Assembly (NCBI GenBank): GCA_029559475.1
Contig: JAKQBN010000007.1
Location: 1-55,751, forward strand
Direction: 5' to 3'
Source: a bacterium
GTDB lineage: Bacteria > UBA4055
DNA length: 55,751 nucleotides
Made by a program: the position numbers and the translations under genes. The notes under the pieces were generated by a model. The model made no database searches. It had not been told where the DNA came from and saw only the letters and a list, made by a program, of their open reading frames with translations. Of this stretch, positions 1 through 8,602 are shown piece after piece; within the stretch, counting starts at the first letter, position 1, and the number at the start of each line of letters is the position of its first letter.

Positions 1-747
1 GGAGATTATCTGGATATTCCGGTCAGTCAGGAAAGATATAACACTCTGGTTCAGAATGATTCAGCAGTCATCGTTTCAGAAAATAAGATATGGCAGCTTA
101 AACCTTTCGGCGATAACAGAGACATATATTCCAGCCATGAAAAAACAGGAATTTATTCTTACACCTGCACGAAAGATACTATCAGCATAACTTACGGAAC
201 AGATTCAGTAGTAACCGCAGAAGTATTCAGCTACAGATTCGTTCTTCACAACAAACTTTTAGGTTCACAGTGTTTCGTTGCGGTAACAGCATCCGACTTC
301 GGCGATCCCGGGACCGGTGTCCCCTCGCTAAAATCCAATCCTTCCGTAAACGGAACTTCAGTTGTACCCTCTTTAATTAAAGAAAAAGACGTAGTGATGG
401 TAGTTCCAAACCCCTACCGCGGAGATATTGATTACGAATCTATAGGATGGGAGAACAAAACCGGCGGAGATAAATGGGAAGAACAGGACAGAAAAATCGC
501 ATTCCTGAACCTGCCCGAACGGTGCGTAATAAGAATTTATACCCTGGCCGGCGACCTCGTAAAGACGATAGGCCATAACTCAGGCGCAAGATACAGCGAT
601 CCTTATATGTATGGATCTAACGGAGCCTCCTGGAACCTTATCAATGATAACAGACAGGCTTGTTTATCCGGACTATACCTGTTCAGCGTTCAGGATGTCG
701 ATAAAAAGAAAGATGACTTCGTCGGTAAGTTCGTAATAATTAAGTAA
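1..747 (+). CDS. Secreted array protein 1, C-terminal part (5' end outside window)
   Basis: The reading frame is open from base 1 to a TAA at 745-747, so this is the last 248 residues of a longer protein. It aligns along its whole length with the ends of the three complete paralogs downstream: the segment ending in IWQLKPFGDNR, a fibronectin-like beta region (VAVTASDFGD), then a sorting-type domain from about base 394 that begins VVPNPYRGD, passes through VIRIYTLAGDLVK and WNLINDNRQA, and ends DDFVGKFVIIK. Such tails are known in FCB bacteria as type IX-like C-terminal sorting or FlgD-like Ig domains, so export to the cell surface is inferred. The cargo function is unknown. The last 90 bases are nearly identical to the end of the fourth array member (11731-11821), which suggests recent duplication or gene conversion. 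Confidence 0.85.
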   Translation, partial: GDYLDIPVSQERYNTLVQNDSAVIVSENKIWQLKPFGDNRDIYSSHEKTGIYSYTCTKDTISITYGTDSVVTAEVFSYRFVLHNKLLGSQCFVAVTASDFGDPGTGVPSLKSNPSVNGTSVVPSLIKEKDVVMVVPNPYRGDIDYESIGWENKTGGDKWEEQDRKIAFLNLPERCVIRIYTLAGDLVKTIGHNSGARYSDPYMYGSNGASWNLINDNRQACLSGLYLFSVQDVDKKKDDFVGKFVIIK

Positions 748-782
748 TTTTGTGCATAATTATGGACATATTGTAAATCTGA

Positions 783-811
783 TTGACAATTTGTCTAAAT
801 ACAATTATATT
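783..811 (+). promoter_or_regulatory. Promoter for the DUF4143 ATPase gene
   Basis: TTGACA at 783-788 and TATATT at 806-811 are separated by 17 bases, ending 29 bases before the ATG at 841. This is the best sigma-70-type match in the gap. Since the next array gene overlaps the ATPase stop codon, this promoter probably also drives that gene. Confidence 0.6.
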
Positions 812-840
812 ATGTATAAATAAATTGATCAGGATTATTT

Positions 841-2007
841 ATGCAGTATATCAAAAGAGAATTATCCGGTAAACTATCAGAACTTTCCCGGAAGTTCCCT
901 GTCATTGCTGTTACAGGACCGAGACAGTCGGGAAAAACTACTCTCGCAAAGCTAACTTTTCCTGAATATAAATATGTCTCGCTTGAGGACAGAGACAACA
1001 GAGAATTTGCCTCGACTGACCCGAGGACATTTCTATCGCAGTATAAAGGCGGCAGCATTATTGATGAAATACAAAAATGTCCCGATCTGCTTTCATATAT
1101 TCAGACGCATACTGACAAAAATAAAATGCCCGGAGAATTCATAATAACAGGTTCTGAAAATCTTCTGATGGCACAGAGCATATCTCAAACGCTTGCAGGG
1201 AGAGCAGCTTATATCAAACTTCTTCCGTTCAGTATAAATGAACTTCATAGGCACTCAGACTTTAATGATTATGAAGAATATATTTTCAGAGGTTTTTACC
1301 CCAGGATATACGATCTTAAAATAAATCCTACAGACTGGTATCCGAACTATATCAATACGTATATCGAAAAAGATGTGAGGCAGCTAAAAAACATAGACAA
1401 ACTTAATGTTTTCGAAAAATTCCTTAAATTATGCGCTTCAGGATGCGGCCAGATACTGAATTACAGCTCGATGGCGAATGACTGCGGTGTCTCACATAAC
1501 ACAATAAGCTCCTGGATAGGAATTCTTGAAGCCAACTACATAGTGTATCTTTTGAAACCGCATCATAACAATTTTAACAAACGAATAATTAAAATGCCCA
1601 AGTTGTACTTCTACGATACCGGTTTAGCCTGTTCGCTTCTCGGATTAAATTCAACTGATGATGTTAATAAATACTTTCACAAAGGCGCATTATTTGAAAA
1701 TCTGATCGTTTCCGAGCTTTTAAAAAAAAGATACAATGCCGGTAAGCCCGATAATCTGTTTTTCTGGAGAGATAAAACAGGTCATGAAATTGACCTTGTA
1801 ATTGATAACGGCGCAGAACTGGTTCCTGTTGAGATCAAATCTTCGAGAACGGTCAGCGCGGAATTCTTCAAGAATTTAAAATTTTACTGCAATGTCTCAG
1901 GAATTGACCAGATTAAATCGGCTGTTGTTTACGGCGGTGAACAAAATCAGAACCGTGCGTATGGGTGCGTTTTAGGATTCAAATCCGCCGAAGGTTTGTT
2001 GAAGTGA
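841..2007 (+). CDS. AAA ATPase with C-terminal DUF4143 domain
   Basis: The 388-residue protein has a Walker A motif GPRQSGKTT (residues 26-34), a Walker B IIDE (73-76) and a sensor-like ITGSE (102-106), followed by a winged-helix region. The C-terminal DUF4143 region holds a PD-(D/E)xK-like arrangement, D318 followed by E331-x-K333. Proteins of this AAA_14/DUF4143 family are common and scattered in bacteria and archaea; their biological role is not established, and the nuclease-like motif often persists. Here the gene sits inside a tandem array of secreted-protein genes, with its own promoter. Its TGA (2005-2007) overlaps the GTG start (2004-2006) of the next array gene. The location and sporadic distribution of the family suggest insertion into the array. 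Confidence 0.9.
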   Translation: MQYIKRELSGKLSELSRKFPVIAVTGPRQSGKTTLAKLTFPEYKYVSLEDRDNREFASTDPRTFLSQYKGGSIIDEIQKCPDLLSYIQTHTDKNKMPGEFIITGSENLLMAQSISQTLAGRAAYIKLLPFSINELHRHSDFNDYEEYIFRGFYPRIYDLKINPTDWYPNYINTYIEKDVRQLKNIDKLNVFEKFLKLCASGCGQILNYSSMANDCGVSHNTISSWIGILEANYIVYLLKPHHNNFNKRIIKMPKLYFYDTGLACSLLGLNSTDDVNKYFHKGALFENLIVSELLKKRYNAGKPDNLFFWRDKTGHEIDLVIDNGAELVPVEIKSSRTVSAEFFKNLKFYCNVSGIDQIKSAVVYGGEQNQNRAYGCVLGFKSAEGLLK

Positions 2008-5000
2008 AGAAAATAGTCACATATTTAATCATTTTAGGCATAATTCAGTTATGCGCGAGATCGTTTTTAGAATTAAATAAACCAGATAAAATAATTCAGT
2101 CCGCACAAGCTGAGACTAAATCAACATTTAAACCTTACCCAGAAAATCGTGTGCACAGAGCTGGCATCTTTTGGATAAACATGACTAATTGCGGTTATTT
2201 TGGGAACCCCCTCGACGAAATGCTTGATCCTTGTACTCAAAAATCAGCATCTTCAGGAGAATTACCAGGCGGATCAAATATTGAGTTCCTATGCGTTTCA
2301 GGATTTATATTCGGAGGTTATTTGGACTCTGCAGTTGTCGATGTAGATGGTGTAAACGGTAAAATATTCCAAGGACCTCTTGTATCAACTGGATTCGAAG
2401 GATGGAAAGGACTGAACGGCTACATTGATACTCCAAGAGAATTATGGCCCGTAAATTTTACGGATGATCCAGAGGGTGCTCTATATGGTAAAATTACAGA
2501 AACTTCAAATACTGCCGGTAAGCAAAATTGCCTTTTTGAAGAAGTCTATGACCCGGCTGCTACAGCAGAAGAACAGTTCAACATAAACTATACTGATAAA
2601 TTTACAGATAGAATATTTACAGGCATGGATGACTACGACAAAAGAAATCACATCCCTCTCGGAATAGAAGTTAAACAGAAAAGTTACGCGTGGTCGTATC
2701 CGTATGCGAAAAAATATATTATCATAGATTACACTCTATACAATAGAAATGAAGACAGTAAAGATATTTACGATTTTTTTATGGGTATGTATTTTGACTG
2801 CGATGTAGGTAATGATATATACACAAGTACAGGATCTCATATCTCAACAGCTGAAGATGATATCGGAGGTTATATAGAATTGTGGGATAAATATATAGAT
2901 CCTGCAACTGGTGAAAATGAATCAGTTAATCTTAATCTTGCTTGGGTTGCTGACAACGACGGTAGGAGATGTTATTTTAATCCTGTAACATCAGAAATAA
3001 TTGAGAATGGAGCGGGTTATCCTCTAGATGATGCTTTAGGTATTGCTACGATACGTGTTTTAAGGAACCCAAATCCTGACTTGAGTTATTCTTTTAATAC
3101 TTTTGTAGCTGATTCATGGAATGAAACTTACGACTGGGGTCCTCGTTGGAAAACAGGGTTGCATTCCGGCTGGCAGTATGATCTTAGTTCTACTCAAAAA
3201 GGTTATGACGATTCAAACAGTGATAGTCTCTATAATGATTACGGAGAGTTCATGTTCGGAGGCCGTACAGAAGGCAGGCCGATCGGAGATAAAGGCAAAT
3301 ATATGGTAATGTCCAATAATGAGCTTGATTATAATCAGACTTCGATCCGGGAAGTATATATTGGAATGAATACGCAGGCAGACGGTACACCGATAAGACA
3401 GGCGGAAAAATGGCAAAGATGGACTACAATCTCAGATATCGGTGGTGATGGATTCTCTCCTGATATTCCCGATGGAAATATTGCAGCAATGAATAATCTG
3501 GCTAACGGAAAAGATAATAAATTTATTATTTCTTTCGGTCCTCTTGGCATGGAAAGTTCGGTTAATGTAGCATGTGACTTGAACAAAGATAACGAGCCCG
3601 ATTCTGTTATAACAAATAAGAAAATCTGGCGATTTGCCTACGGTGACTCATTAAAACTAACTTTAGCATTTATTGTGAACGATAATTTTCATACTTCTCT
3701 TATGCAAGATGCTAATTATCTTGATAGTAATAAAATCGATCTTTCAGACGGGCTAGATATTACTTTATTTAATCAGGGTTGGTACGATGCGCTTTACAAT
3801 GTTAAATGGGCAGAAAGGTTGTATGACATCCCGATGTGGGATACACCTGTTAAAAAGTGGGGTGTAGAAAAGACCGACGGCTGGTTTGGAGAAGATGTCG
3901 GCAAAGACGGCGTTTTAGCTGATCATATTGGAGAAATGTGCTGGTGGAATACATCTATATACAACAATCCTGACGAAGCTGAAAGAGATTACGAGTTGAC
4001 AGAATTCGATAATCCCGTTACCGATATATACGGCTTTACTTCAGGCAGCGAAGATAATCTTCTTCCTTTCGGAAATAAAGACGGTGCAGGCGATTTCGGA
4101 ATAACCGGTTCGGAAACATCAGGTGAAGGCTACGGTTATATGGTAAAGTATCCTAAACCTGACGGTGTATTTCCACAGGGTACATGGGTAAGATACGGAT
4201 TCGACAACGGCGAACTCGATATGGGAGACGGAGTTCCTGACTTTACCGCCCCGCCACCCCCTCCTTCTCCTAAACTAAATGTCTCGTACATTGATAAGGA
4301 TGTAATCGTCGAATGGTCTTCGCATGAACTGTATAATGAAGGTGGTATTACAGGCGCGGCGGGATCTGAACATTTTAGAGATCCTTTTACAGGTAAAATC
4401 GACTTCGAAGGCTACCAGATAATGTTTTCGCAAACCCAGTACGCTCAGGATTATGTCGAGCTTTACAGCGTAGATAAATGCAATTACACTTACGAAAACA
4501 CTGCAGTCAAAGGTCAGTATTTAACAGATCCTATACCTGCCGATACGATATATGCTTATCCCGAGTCATATCCGGCGACTAAAATCGTCAATGGAAAGAT
4601 CTGGCAGCTTATACCTTTCGGAGAAAACCGAAGTTTATACGAAGATTATGAAAAACCCGGACTTTTCAGCTATTCAGTAACTTCTGATTCAAGTATGGCG
4701 GAAGAAGTAGGAATTATTTACAACTATAAATTTGTATTCAAAAACAAACTTCCGGCGGATGAATTCTATATTGCGGTAACCGCATCCGATTTTGGTGACT
4801 CGAAAAGCGAGACTCCGCCTTTAAGATCAAGCCCTATAAATAACGGACGATCTATAATCCCGGTAAAAATCAGCGGAAAAGACGAAATTATAGTTGTTCC
4901 TAATCCGTATCGCGGCGATGTTGACTATGAAGAAATGGGATGGGAGAATACCTACGGATCGCATCATTGGAGCGAACACGACAGAAAGATAGTTTTCATG

Positions 5001-5240
5001 AATTTACCTTTACATTGCGTTATCAGGATCTATACGCTCGCAGGTGATCTTGTTAAAACAATTACCCACAACGGCAACGCCAAAGAAAACACTCTTTGGC
5101 AATACGGGGAATATGGCGCATACTGGAACCTGATCAATGATAATCATCAGGCTGTTTATTCAGGACTATACCTGTTCAGCGTGCAGGATGCAGATAAGAA
5201 GAAAGATGATTTTGTCGGCAAGTTCGTGGTAATAAAGTGA
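2004..5240 (+). CDS. Secreted array protein 2, type IX-like sorting tail
   Basis: A 1078-residue secreted protein. The open frame extends back to 1965, but the GTG at 2004 gives VKKIVTYLIILGIIQLCARS, matching the signal peptides of the two following paralogs residue for residue, so GTG is the start. The likely signal peptidase site is after LCA. A large beta-rich body follows, then a DGVPDFTAPPPPPSPK linker (about residues 746-762), a fibronectin-like region with VAVTASDFGD, and a sorting-type tail from about residue 962 ending DDFVGKFVVIK. Unlike the paralogs it lacks its own TTGAC/TATATT leader and overlaps the ATPase stop codon, so translation is probably coupled to the ATPase. Function is unknown; surface display or secretion is inferred from the ends. 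Confidence 0.85.
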   Translation: MKKIVTYLIILGIIQLCARSFLELNKPDKIIQSAQAETKSTFKPYPENRVHRAGIFWINMTNCGYFGNPLDEMLDPCTQKSASSGELPGGSNIEFLCVSGFIFGGYLDSAVVDVDGVNGKIFQGPLVSTGFEGWKGLNGYIDTPRELWPVNFTDDPEGALYGKITETSNTAGKQNCLFEEVYDPAATAEEQFNINYTDKFTDRIFTGMDDYDKRNHIPLGIEVKQKSYAWSYPYAKKYIIIDYTLYNRNEDSKDIYDFFMGMYFDCDVGNDIYTSTGSHISTAEDDIGGYIELWDKYIDPATGENESVNLNLAWVADNDGRRCYFNPVTSEIIENGAGYPLDDALGIATIRVLRNPNPDLSYSFNTFVADSWNETYDWGPRWKTGLHSGWQYDLSSTQKGYDDSNSDSLYNDYGEFMFGGRTEGRPIGDKGKYMVMSNNELDYNQTSIREVYIGMNTQADGTPIRQAEKWQRWTTISDIGGDGFSPDIPDGNIAAMNNLANGKDNKFIISFGPLGMESSVNVACDLNKDNEPDSVITNKKIWRFAYGDSLKLTLAFIVNDNFHTSLMQDANYLDSNKIDLSDGLDITLFNQGWYDALYNVKWAERLYDIPMWDTPVKKWGVEKTDGWFGEDVGKDGVLADHIGEMCWWNTSIYNNPDEAERDYELTEFDNPVTDIYGFTSGSEDNLLPFGNKDGAGDFGITGSETSGEGYGYMVKYPKPDGVFPQGTWVRYGFDNGELDMGDGVPDFTAPPPPPSPKLNVSYIDKDVIVEWSSHELYNEGGITGAAGSEHFRDPFTGKIDFEGYQIMFSQTQYAQDYVELYSVDKCNYTYENTAVKGQYLTDPIPADTIYAYPESYPATKIVNGKIWQLIPFGENRSLYEDYEKPGLFSYSVTSDSSMAEEVGIIYNYKFVFKNKLPADEFYIAVTASDFGDSKSETPPLRSSPINNGRSIIPVKISGKDEIIVVPNPYRGDVDYEEMGWENTYGSHHWSEHDRKIVFMNLPLHCVIRIYTLAGDLVKTITHNGNAKENTLWQYGEYGAYWNLINDNHQAVYSGLYLFSVQDADKKKDDFVGKFVVIK

Positions 5241-5260
5241 TTTCATTAAATTAATGAGTG

Positions 5261-5288
5261 TTGACTATATTTTTTTTTATCTTATATT
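5261..5288 (+). promoter_or_regulatory. Promoter of array gene 3
   Basis: TTGACT (5261-5266) and TATATT (5283-5288) are 16 bases apart, 21 bases before the ATG at 5310. About 65 bases around this promoter are nearly identical to the leader of array gene 4, so the promoter was copied with the gene. Confidence 0.65.
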
Positions 5289-5309
5289 CCTTGTTGAGCG
5301 GAAAATATT

Positions 5310-8300
5310 ATGAGAAGAATAGTTACATATTTAATCATTTTAGGCATAATGCAGTTATGCGCGAGGTCTTTTGACTATAGAAATAATTCTGAAAAACCGA
5401 CACTGGATCAAGCAGCTGAAAAAGACACAAGATCATACATTCCGTACGAAGAGAACCGGGTGCATCGTGCTGGCTCTTTTTGGCTTAATGTTTCTAATTG
5501 CGGTGTATTAGGTAATAATGGTTTTGGACCAGAAAATGAAACATTTTTAGATCCTTGTACTGGTAAGAAAGCGGCCAGCGGTGATTTTCCCGGAGGATCG
5601 GATTTTGAATATTTATCTTTATCAAGTATCTGGTGCGGAGGGTATTTAGATTCTGCTCATATTGATATAAACAGTAATAATTCGAGCATCTTTCAAGGAC
5701 CTCTAGTTTCTACAGGATCAGATGGCTGCCTTGTTTGGGGATGGTCAAATGAACTGTGGCCTGTTTTGATGATAGAGGATCCTTCCGGATTGACTTTAGG
5801 AAGAATCTCAGAAACTTCAAATATCGAAGGACGTATGAATTGTCTTTTCGAAGAAGTTTACGATCCGAAAACAACAGCTTATGAACAATTTTCTACAATG
5901 TTTACAGACAAACATCAAAGTCCGGATAATTGGGATCCTTTCGGCAGGCAGTATCATGTCCCATTGGGTATAGAGATCAAGCAAACCAGTTATGCGTGGC
6001 CTTATGATTATGCTAAGAAGTTTATTATTATTGATTATACAATATACAATCGAAATTCAGATAAAAAAGATATCTATGATTTTTTTATCGGAGTCATAAA
6101 CGATTCGAATATCGGTAAAAGAGATACATATTGTTATAGAGATGATATCTGCGGGTTTATTCCTAAATGGAATGGGTATATTGATCCGGCAACCGGTGAA
6201 AGCAAGACCGTTGATCTTAATTTAGTCTGGACAGCAGATAATGATGGAAGGAGTTATATTTCTGGCGATGAGTGGGGATTAACAATAGGTTCTGAACAAG
6301 CATCAGGCAATCCGTTAGATGAAGCAACAGGCGTCCTTTCAATAAGAGTACTTAGGAATCCTAATCCCAATTTAAGATATTCTTTTAACATATATTCTAT
6401 GGATTTTTATAACGAAAGCCTAGACTGGGGTCCGCGCTGGAAATCAGGTATGCATACGGATTGGAAATTTGATTTGACACTTAAACAAAGAGGCTATGAT
6501 GATACGAATTATGATAGCCTTGAGACAGGTGAACCGTACTTTCAGAAAATGTTTGGCGGAAGGACAGAAGGTACACCTTTAGGTGACAACGGAAGATACA
6601 TGGTAATGTCCAATGATGAGTTTGATTATGATCTAACAACAATAAGAGAAGTCTATCTCGGTATGAGTACCCAGTCGGACGGAACTCCAATTCCACAGGC
6701 TGATAAATGGCAGTCTTGGATTGTTACAGGTACTGAACAGCAGTACGAAGTCCCTGACGGGAGAATAGAAGAATTAAACAACGTTGCAAATGGATCTCCA
6801 CAAGAATTTCTTCTCTCATTCGGCCCTCTTGGTAATGAGTCGTATGTCAATGTTGCTGTTGATACTGATCACGATTCACTAGGCATGCCTGATGATTTTA
6901 TAAACAAGAAAGTCTGGAAGTTCGCGTACGGCGATTCGCTTAAATTGACTTTAGCCTTTATGGTTAGTGAGAACTTTCACACTTCACTCGAACAGGATCC
7001 GAACTATCGAGACAGCACGATCGTCGATCTTTCCGACGGGCTTGATGTGTCTCTCTTTGATCAGGGCTGGTACGATGCCTATAACAATGTTATCTGGGCA
7101 GAACGAGTTTTTGATACACCTATGTTCGACACGCCTTTTAATAGATGGGGAACGACAAGAAAAGACGGCTGGTACGGTGAGGATGTCGGAGCTGATGCCA
7201 CGTTCGGCGATCTTGTAAGCGACACTTACTGCTGGTGGCTGGACAAAGCTTATCCCGGCCCTGATGAAGGCGAAGGCGATTTTGAAATGACTACATTTAC
7301 GGCTCCGGTAACCGATTGCTACGGAAACACAGCTTCAAATGAAGATAAACTTCTAAGATACGGACGTCAGCATGCTGATGGTGATTACGGAATAACTGGC
7401 GACCTGGATGATGGCGAAGGCTTCGGCTATATGGTCAAGTATGACAAGCTTGACGGCTCAGTTCCACAGGGAACCTGGGTAAGATACGGTTATGATAACG
7501 GCAGGCTTGATGCGGGAGATGGCGTACCTGATTTTACTTCGCCTCCTCCACCGCCTTCACCGAAGATCAAAGTTTCAGAAAGAGATAACGACATTATTGT
7601 TGAGTGGATAAGCCATGAATTCTACACCGGCGATGACGGCTCGATCGGAGTGGCAGGACCTGAGTTCACTTACGATCCGTACACAAGGCTGTATGACTTT
7701 GAAGGCTATAATATTGAACTGTCGCCTGACAGGCAGTTGGGCAATTTTACTACAATCTTCAGCGTTGATAAAATTAATTACTCTTATCAGAATGTTGCTG
7801 ATGTTCATGATTATCTTGATAATCCAATTCCGGCCGATACACTTTCTGCACATCCTGAAGATTATCCTGCGATGCGTACTGTCAACGGGAAAATATATCA
7901 GCTTGTACAGTATGGCGACAATACTGATCTAACTCAGGATTATATTAAACCTGATATTTACAGCTACACATGTAAACTGGATTCAAGCCAATTCGATCAA
8001 TGGGGCGAGATCAGGTATTACAAGTTCATACTTCATAATCAGACATTAGCTGAAATGAAATATATAGCCGTAACAGCAAAGGACTTCGGTGCGCCGAAGA
8101 TGGGTGTACCTGCCATCAAATCCAGTCCTGAATCGAATGCTACTGCAACGGTAACGGCAACTCTAACTACGACCGATGATGTGATAGTAGTTCCTAATCC
8201 ATACAGAGGTGACGTAAAATATACAGAAATAGGGTGGGAAGACCTTGACGGCGATTATACTTACGCTGAAGAATACCGCAAGATCGCATTTTTGAATATA

Positions 8301-8534
8301 CCTGAAAGATGCGTGATCAGGATCTACACGCTTGCAGGCGATTTGTGTAAAGTAATTGCGCACAACGGCAACTCCGATTCCGATGCGCATTACTGGTACG
8401 GGAGGAATGGAGCCTGCTGGAACCTTATAAACGATAACCGGCAGGCAGTTTTATCCGGGATATATCTGTTCAGCGTTCAGGATGTTGACAAGAAGAAAGA
8501 TGATTTTGTGGGTAAGTTTGTGATTATTAAGTAA
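5310..8534 (+). CDS. Secreted array protein 3, type IX-like sorting tail
   Basis: A 1074-residue paralog of its neighbours. The signal peptide MRRIVTYLIILGIMQLCARS is followed by YIPYEENRVHRAGSFWLNVSN, shared by all members. Conserved blocks include LFEEVYDPKTTAYEQF, the GIEIKQTSYAWPYDYAKKFII segment, YIDPATGES, IRVLRNPNP and GRTEGTPLGD. A proline linker (PPPPPSPK, near residue 750) precedes a fibronectin-like region and the sorting tail (about 957-1074) that begins VIVVPNPYRGD. No enzymatic motif is recognised. It is closest to array protein 4: the second half is almost the same apart from scattered substitutions, while the first half differs more. Start is the only ATG matching the shared signal peptide; the RBS is weak (GCGGAAAA). 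Confidence 0.88.
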   Translation: MRRIVTYLIILGIMQLCARSFDYRNNSEKPTLDQAAEKDTRSYIPYEENRVHRAGSFWLNVSNCGVLGNNGFGPENETFLDPCTGKKAASGDFPGGSDFEYLSLSSIWCGGYLDSAHIDINSNNSSIFQGPLVSTGSDGCLVWGWSNELWPVLMIEDPSGLTLGRISETSNIEGRMNCLFEEVYDPKTTAYEQFSTMFTDKHQSPDNWDPFGRQYHVPLGIEIKQTSYAWPYDYAKKFIIIDYTIYNRNSDKKDIYDFFIGVINDSNIGKRDTYCYRDDICGFIPKWNGYIDPATGESKTVDLNLVWTADNDGRSYISGDEWGLTIGSEQASGNPLDEATGVLSIRVLRNPNPNLRYSFNIYSMDFYNESLDWGPRWKSGMHTDWKFDLTLKQRGYDDTNYDSLETGEPYFQKMFGGRTEGTPLGDNGRYMVMSNDEFDYDLTTIREVYLGMSTQSDGTPIPQADKWQSWIVTGTEQQYEVPDGRIEELNNVANGSPQEFLLSFGPLGNESYVNVAVDTDHDSLGMPDDFINKKVWKFAYGDSLKLTLAFMVSENFHTSLEQDPNYRDSTIVDLSDGLDVSLFDQGWYDAYNNVIWAERVFDTPMFDTPFNRWGTTRKDGWYGEDVGADATFGDLVSDTYCWWLDKAYPGPDEGEGDFEMTTFTAPVTDCYGNTASNEDKLLRYGRQHADGDYGITGDLDDGEGFGYMVKYDKLDGSVPQGTWVRYGYDNGRLDAGDGVPDFTSPPPPPSPKIKVSERDNDIIVEWISHEFYTGDDGSIGVAGPEFTYDPYTRLYDFEGYNIELSPDRQLGNFTTIFSVDKINYSYQNVADVHDYLDNPIPADTLSAHPEDYPAMRTVNGKIYQLVQYGDNTDLTQDYIKPDIYSYTCKLDSSQFDQWGEIRYYKFILHNQTLAEMKYIAVTAKDFGAPKMGVPAIKSSPESNATATVTATLTTTDDVIVVPNPYRGDVKYTEIGWEDLDGDYTYAEEYRKIAFLNIPERCVIRIYTLAGDLCKVIAHNGNSDSDAHYWYGRNGACWNLINDNRQAVLSGIYLFSVQDVDKKKDDFVGKFVIIK

Positions 8535-8554
8535 TTTCTTTAAATTAATGAATG

Positions 8555-8582
8555 TTGACAATCTTTTTTTTTATCTTATATT
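8555..8582 (+). promoter_or_regulatory. Promoter of array gene 4
   Basis: TTGACA (8555-8560), 16-base spacer, TATATT (8577-8582), 20 bases before the ATG at 8603. The leader from the preceding stop codon to the start codon is a near copy of 5241-5309. Confidence 0.65.
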
Positions 8583-8602
8583 CCTTTTGAACGGAAAATA
8601 TT

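Noticed and set aside
1965-2003. Upstream ATG at 1965 as start of array gene 2
   Set aside because: It adds a basic segment before the signal peptide that no paralog has; GTG 2004 aligns exactly with their starts.
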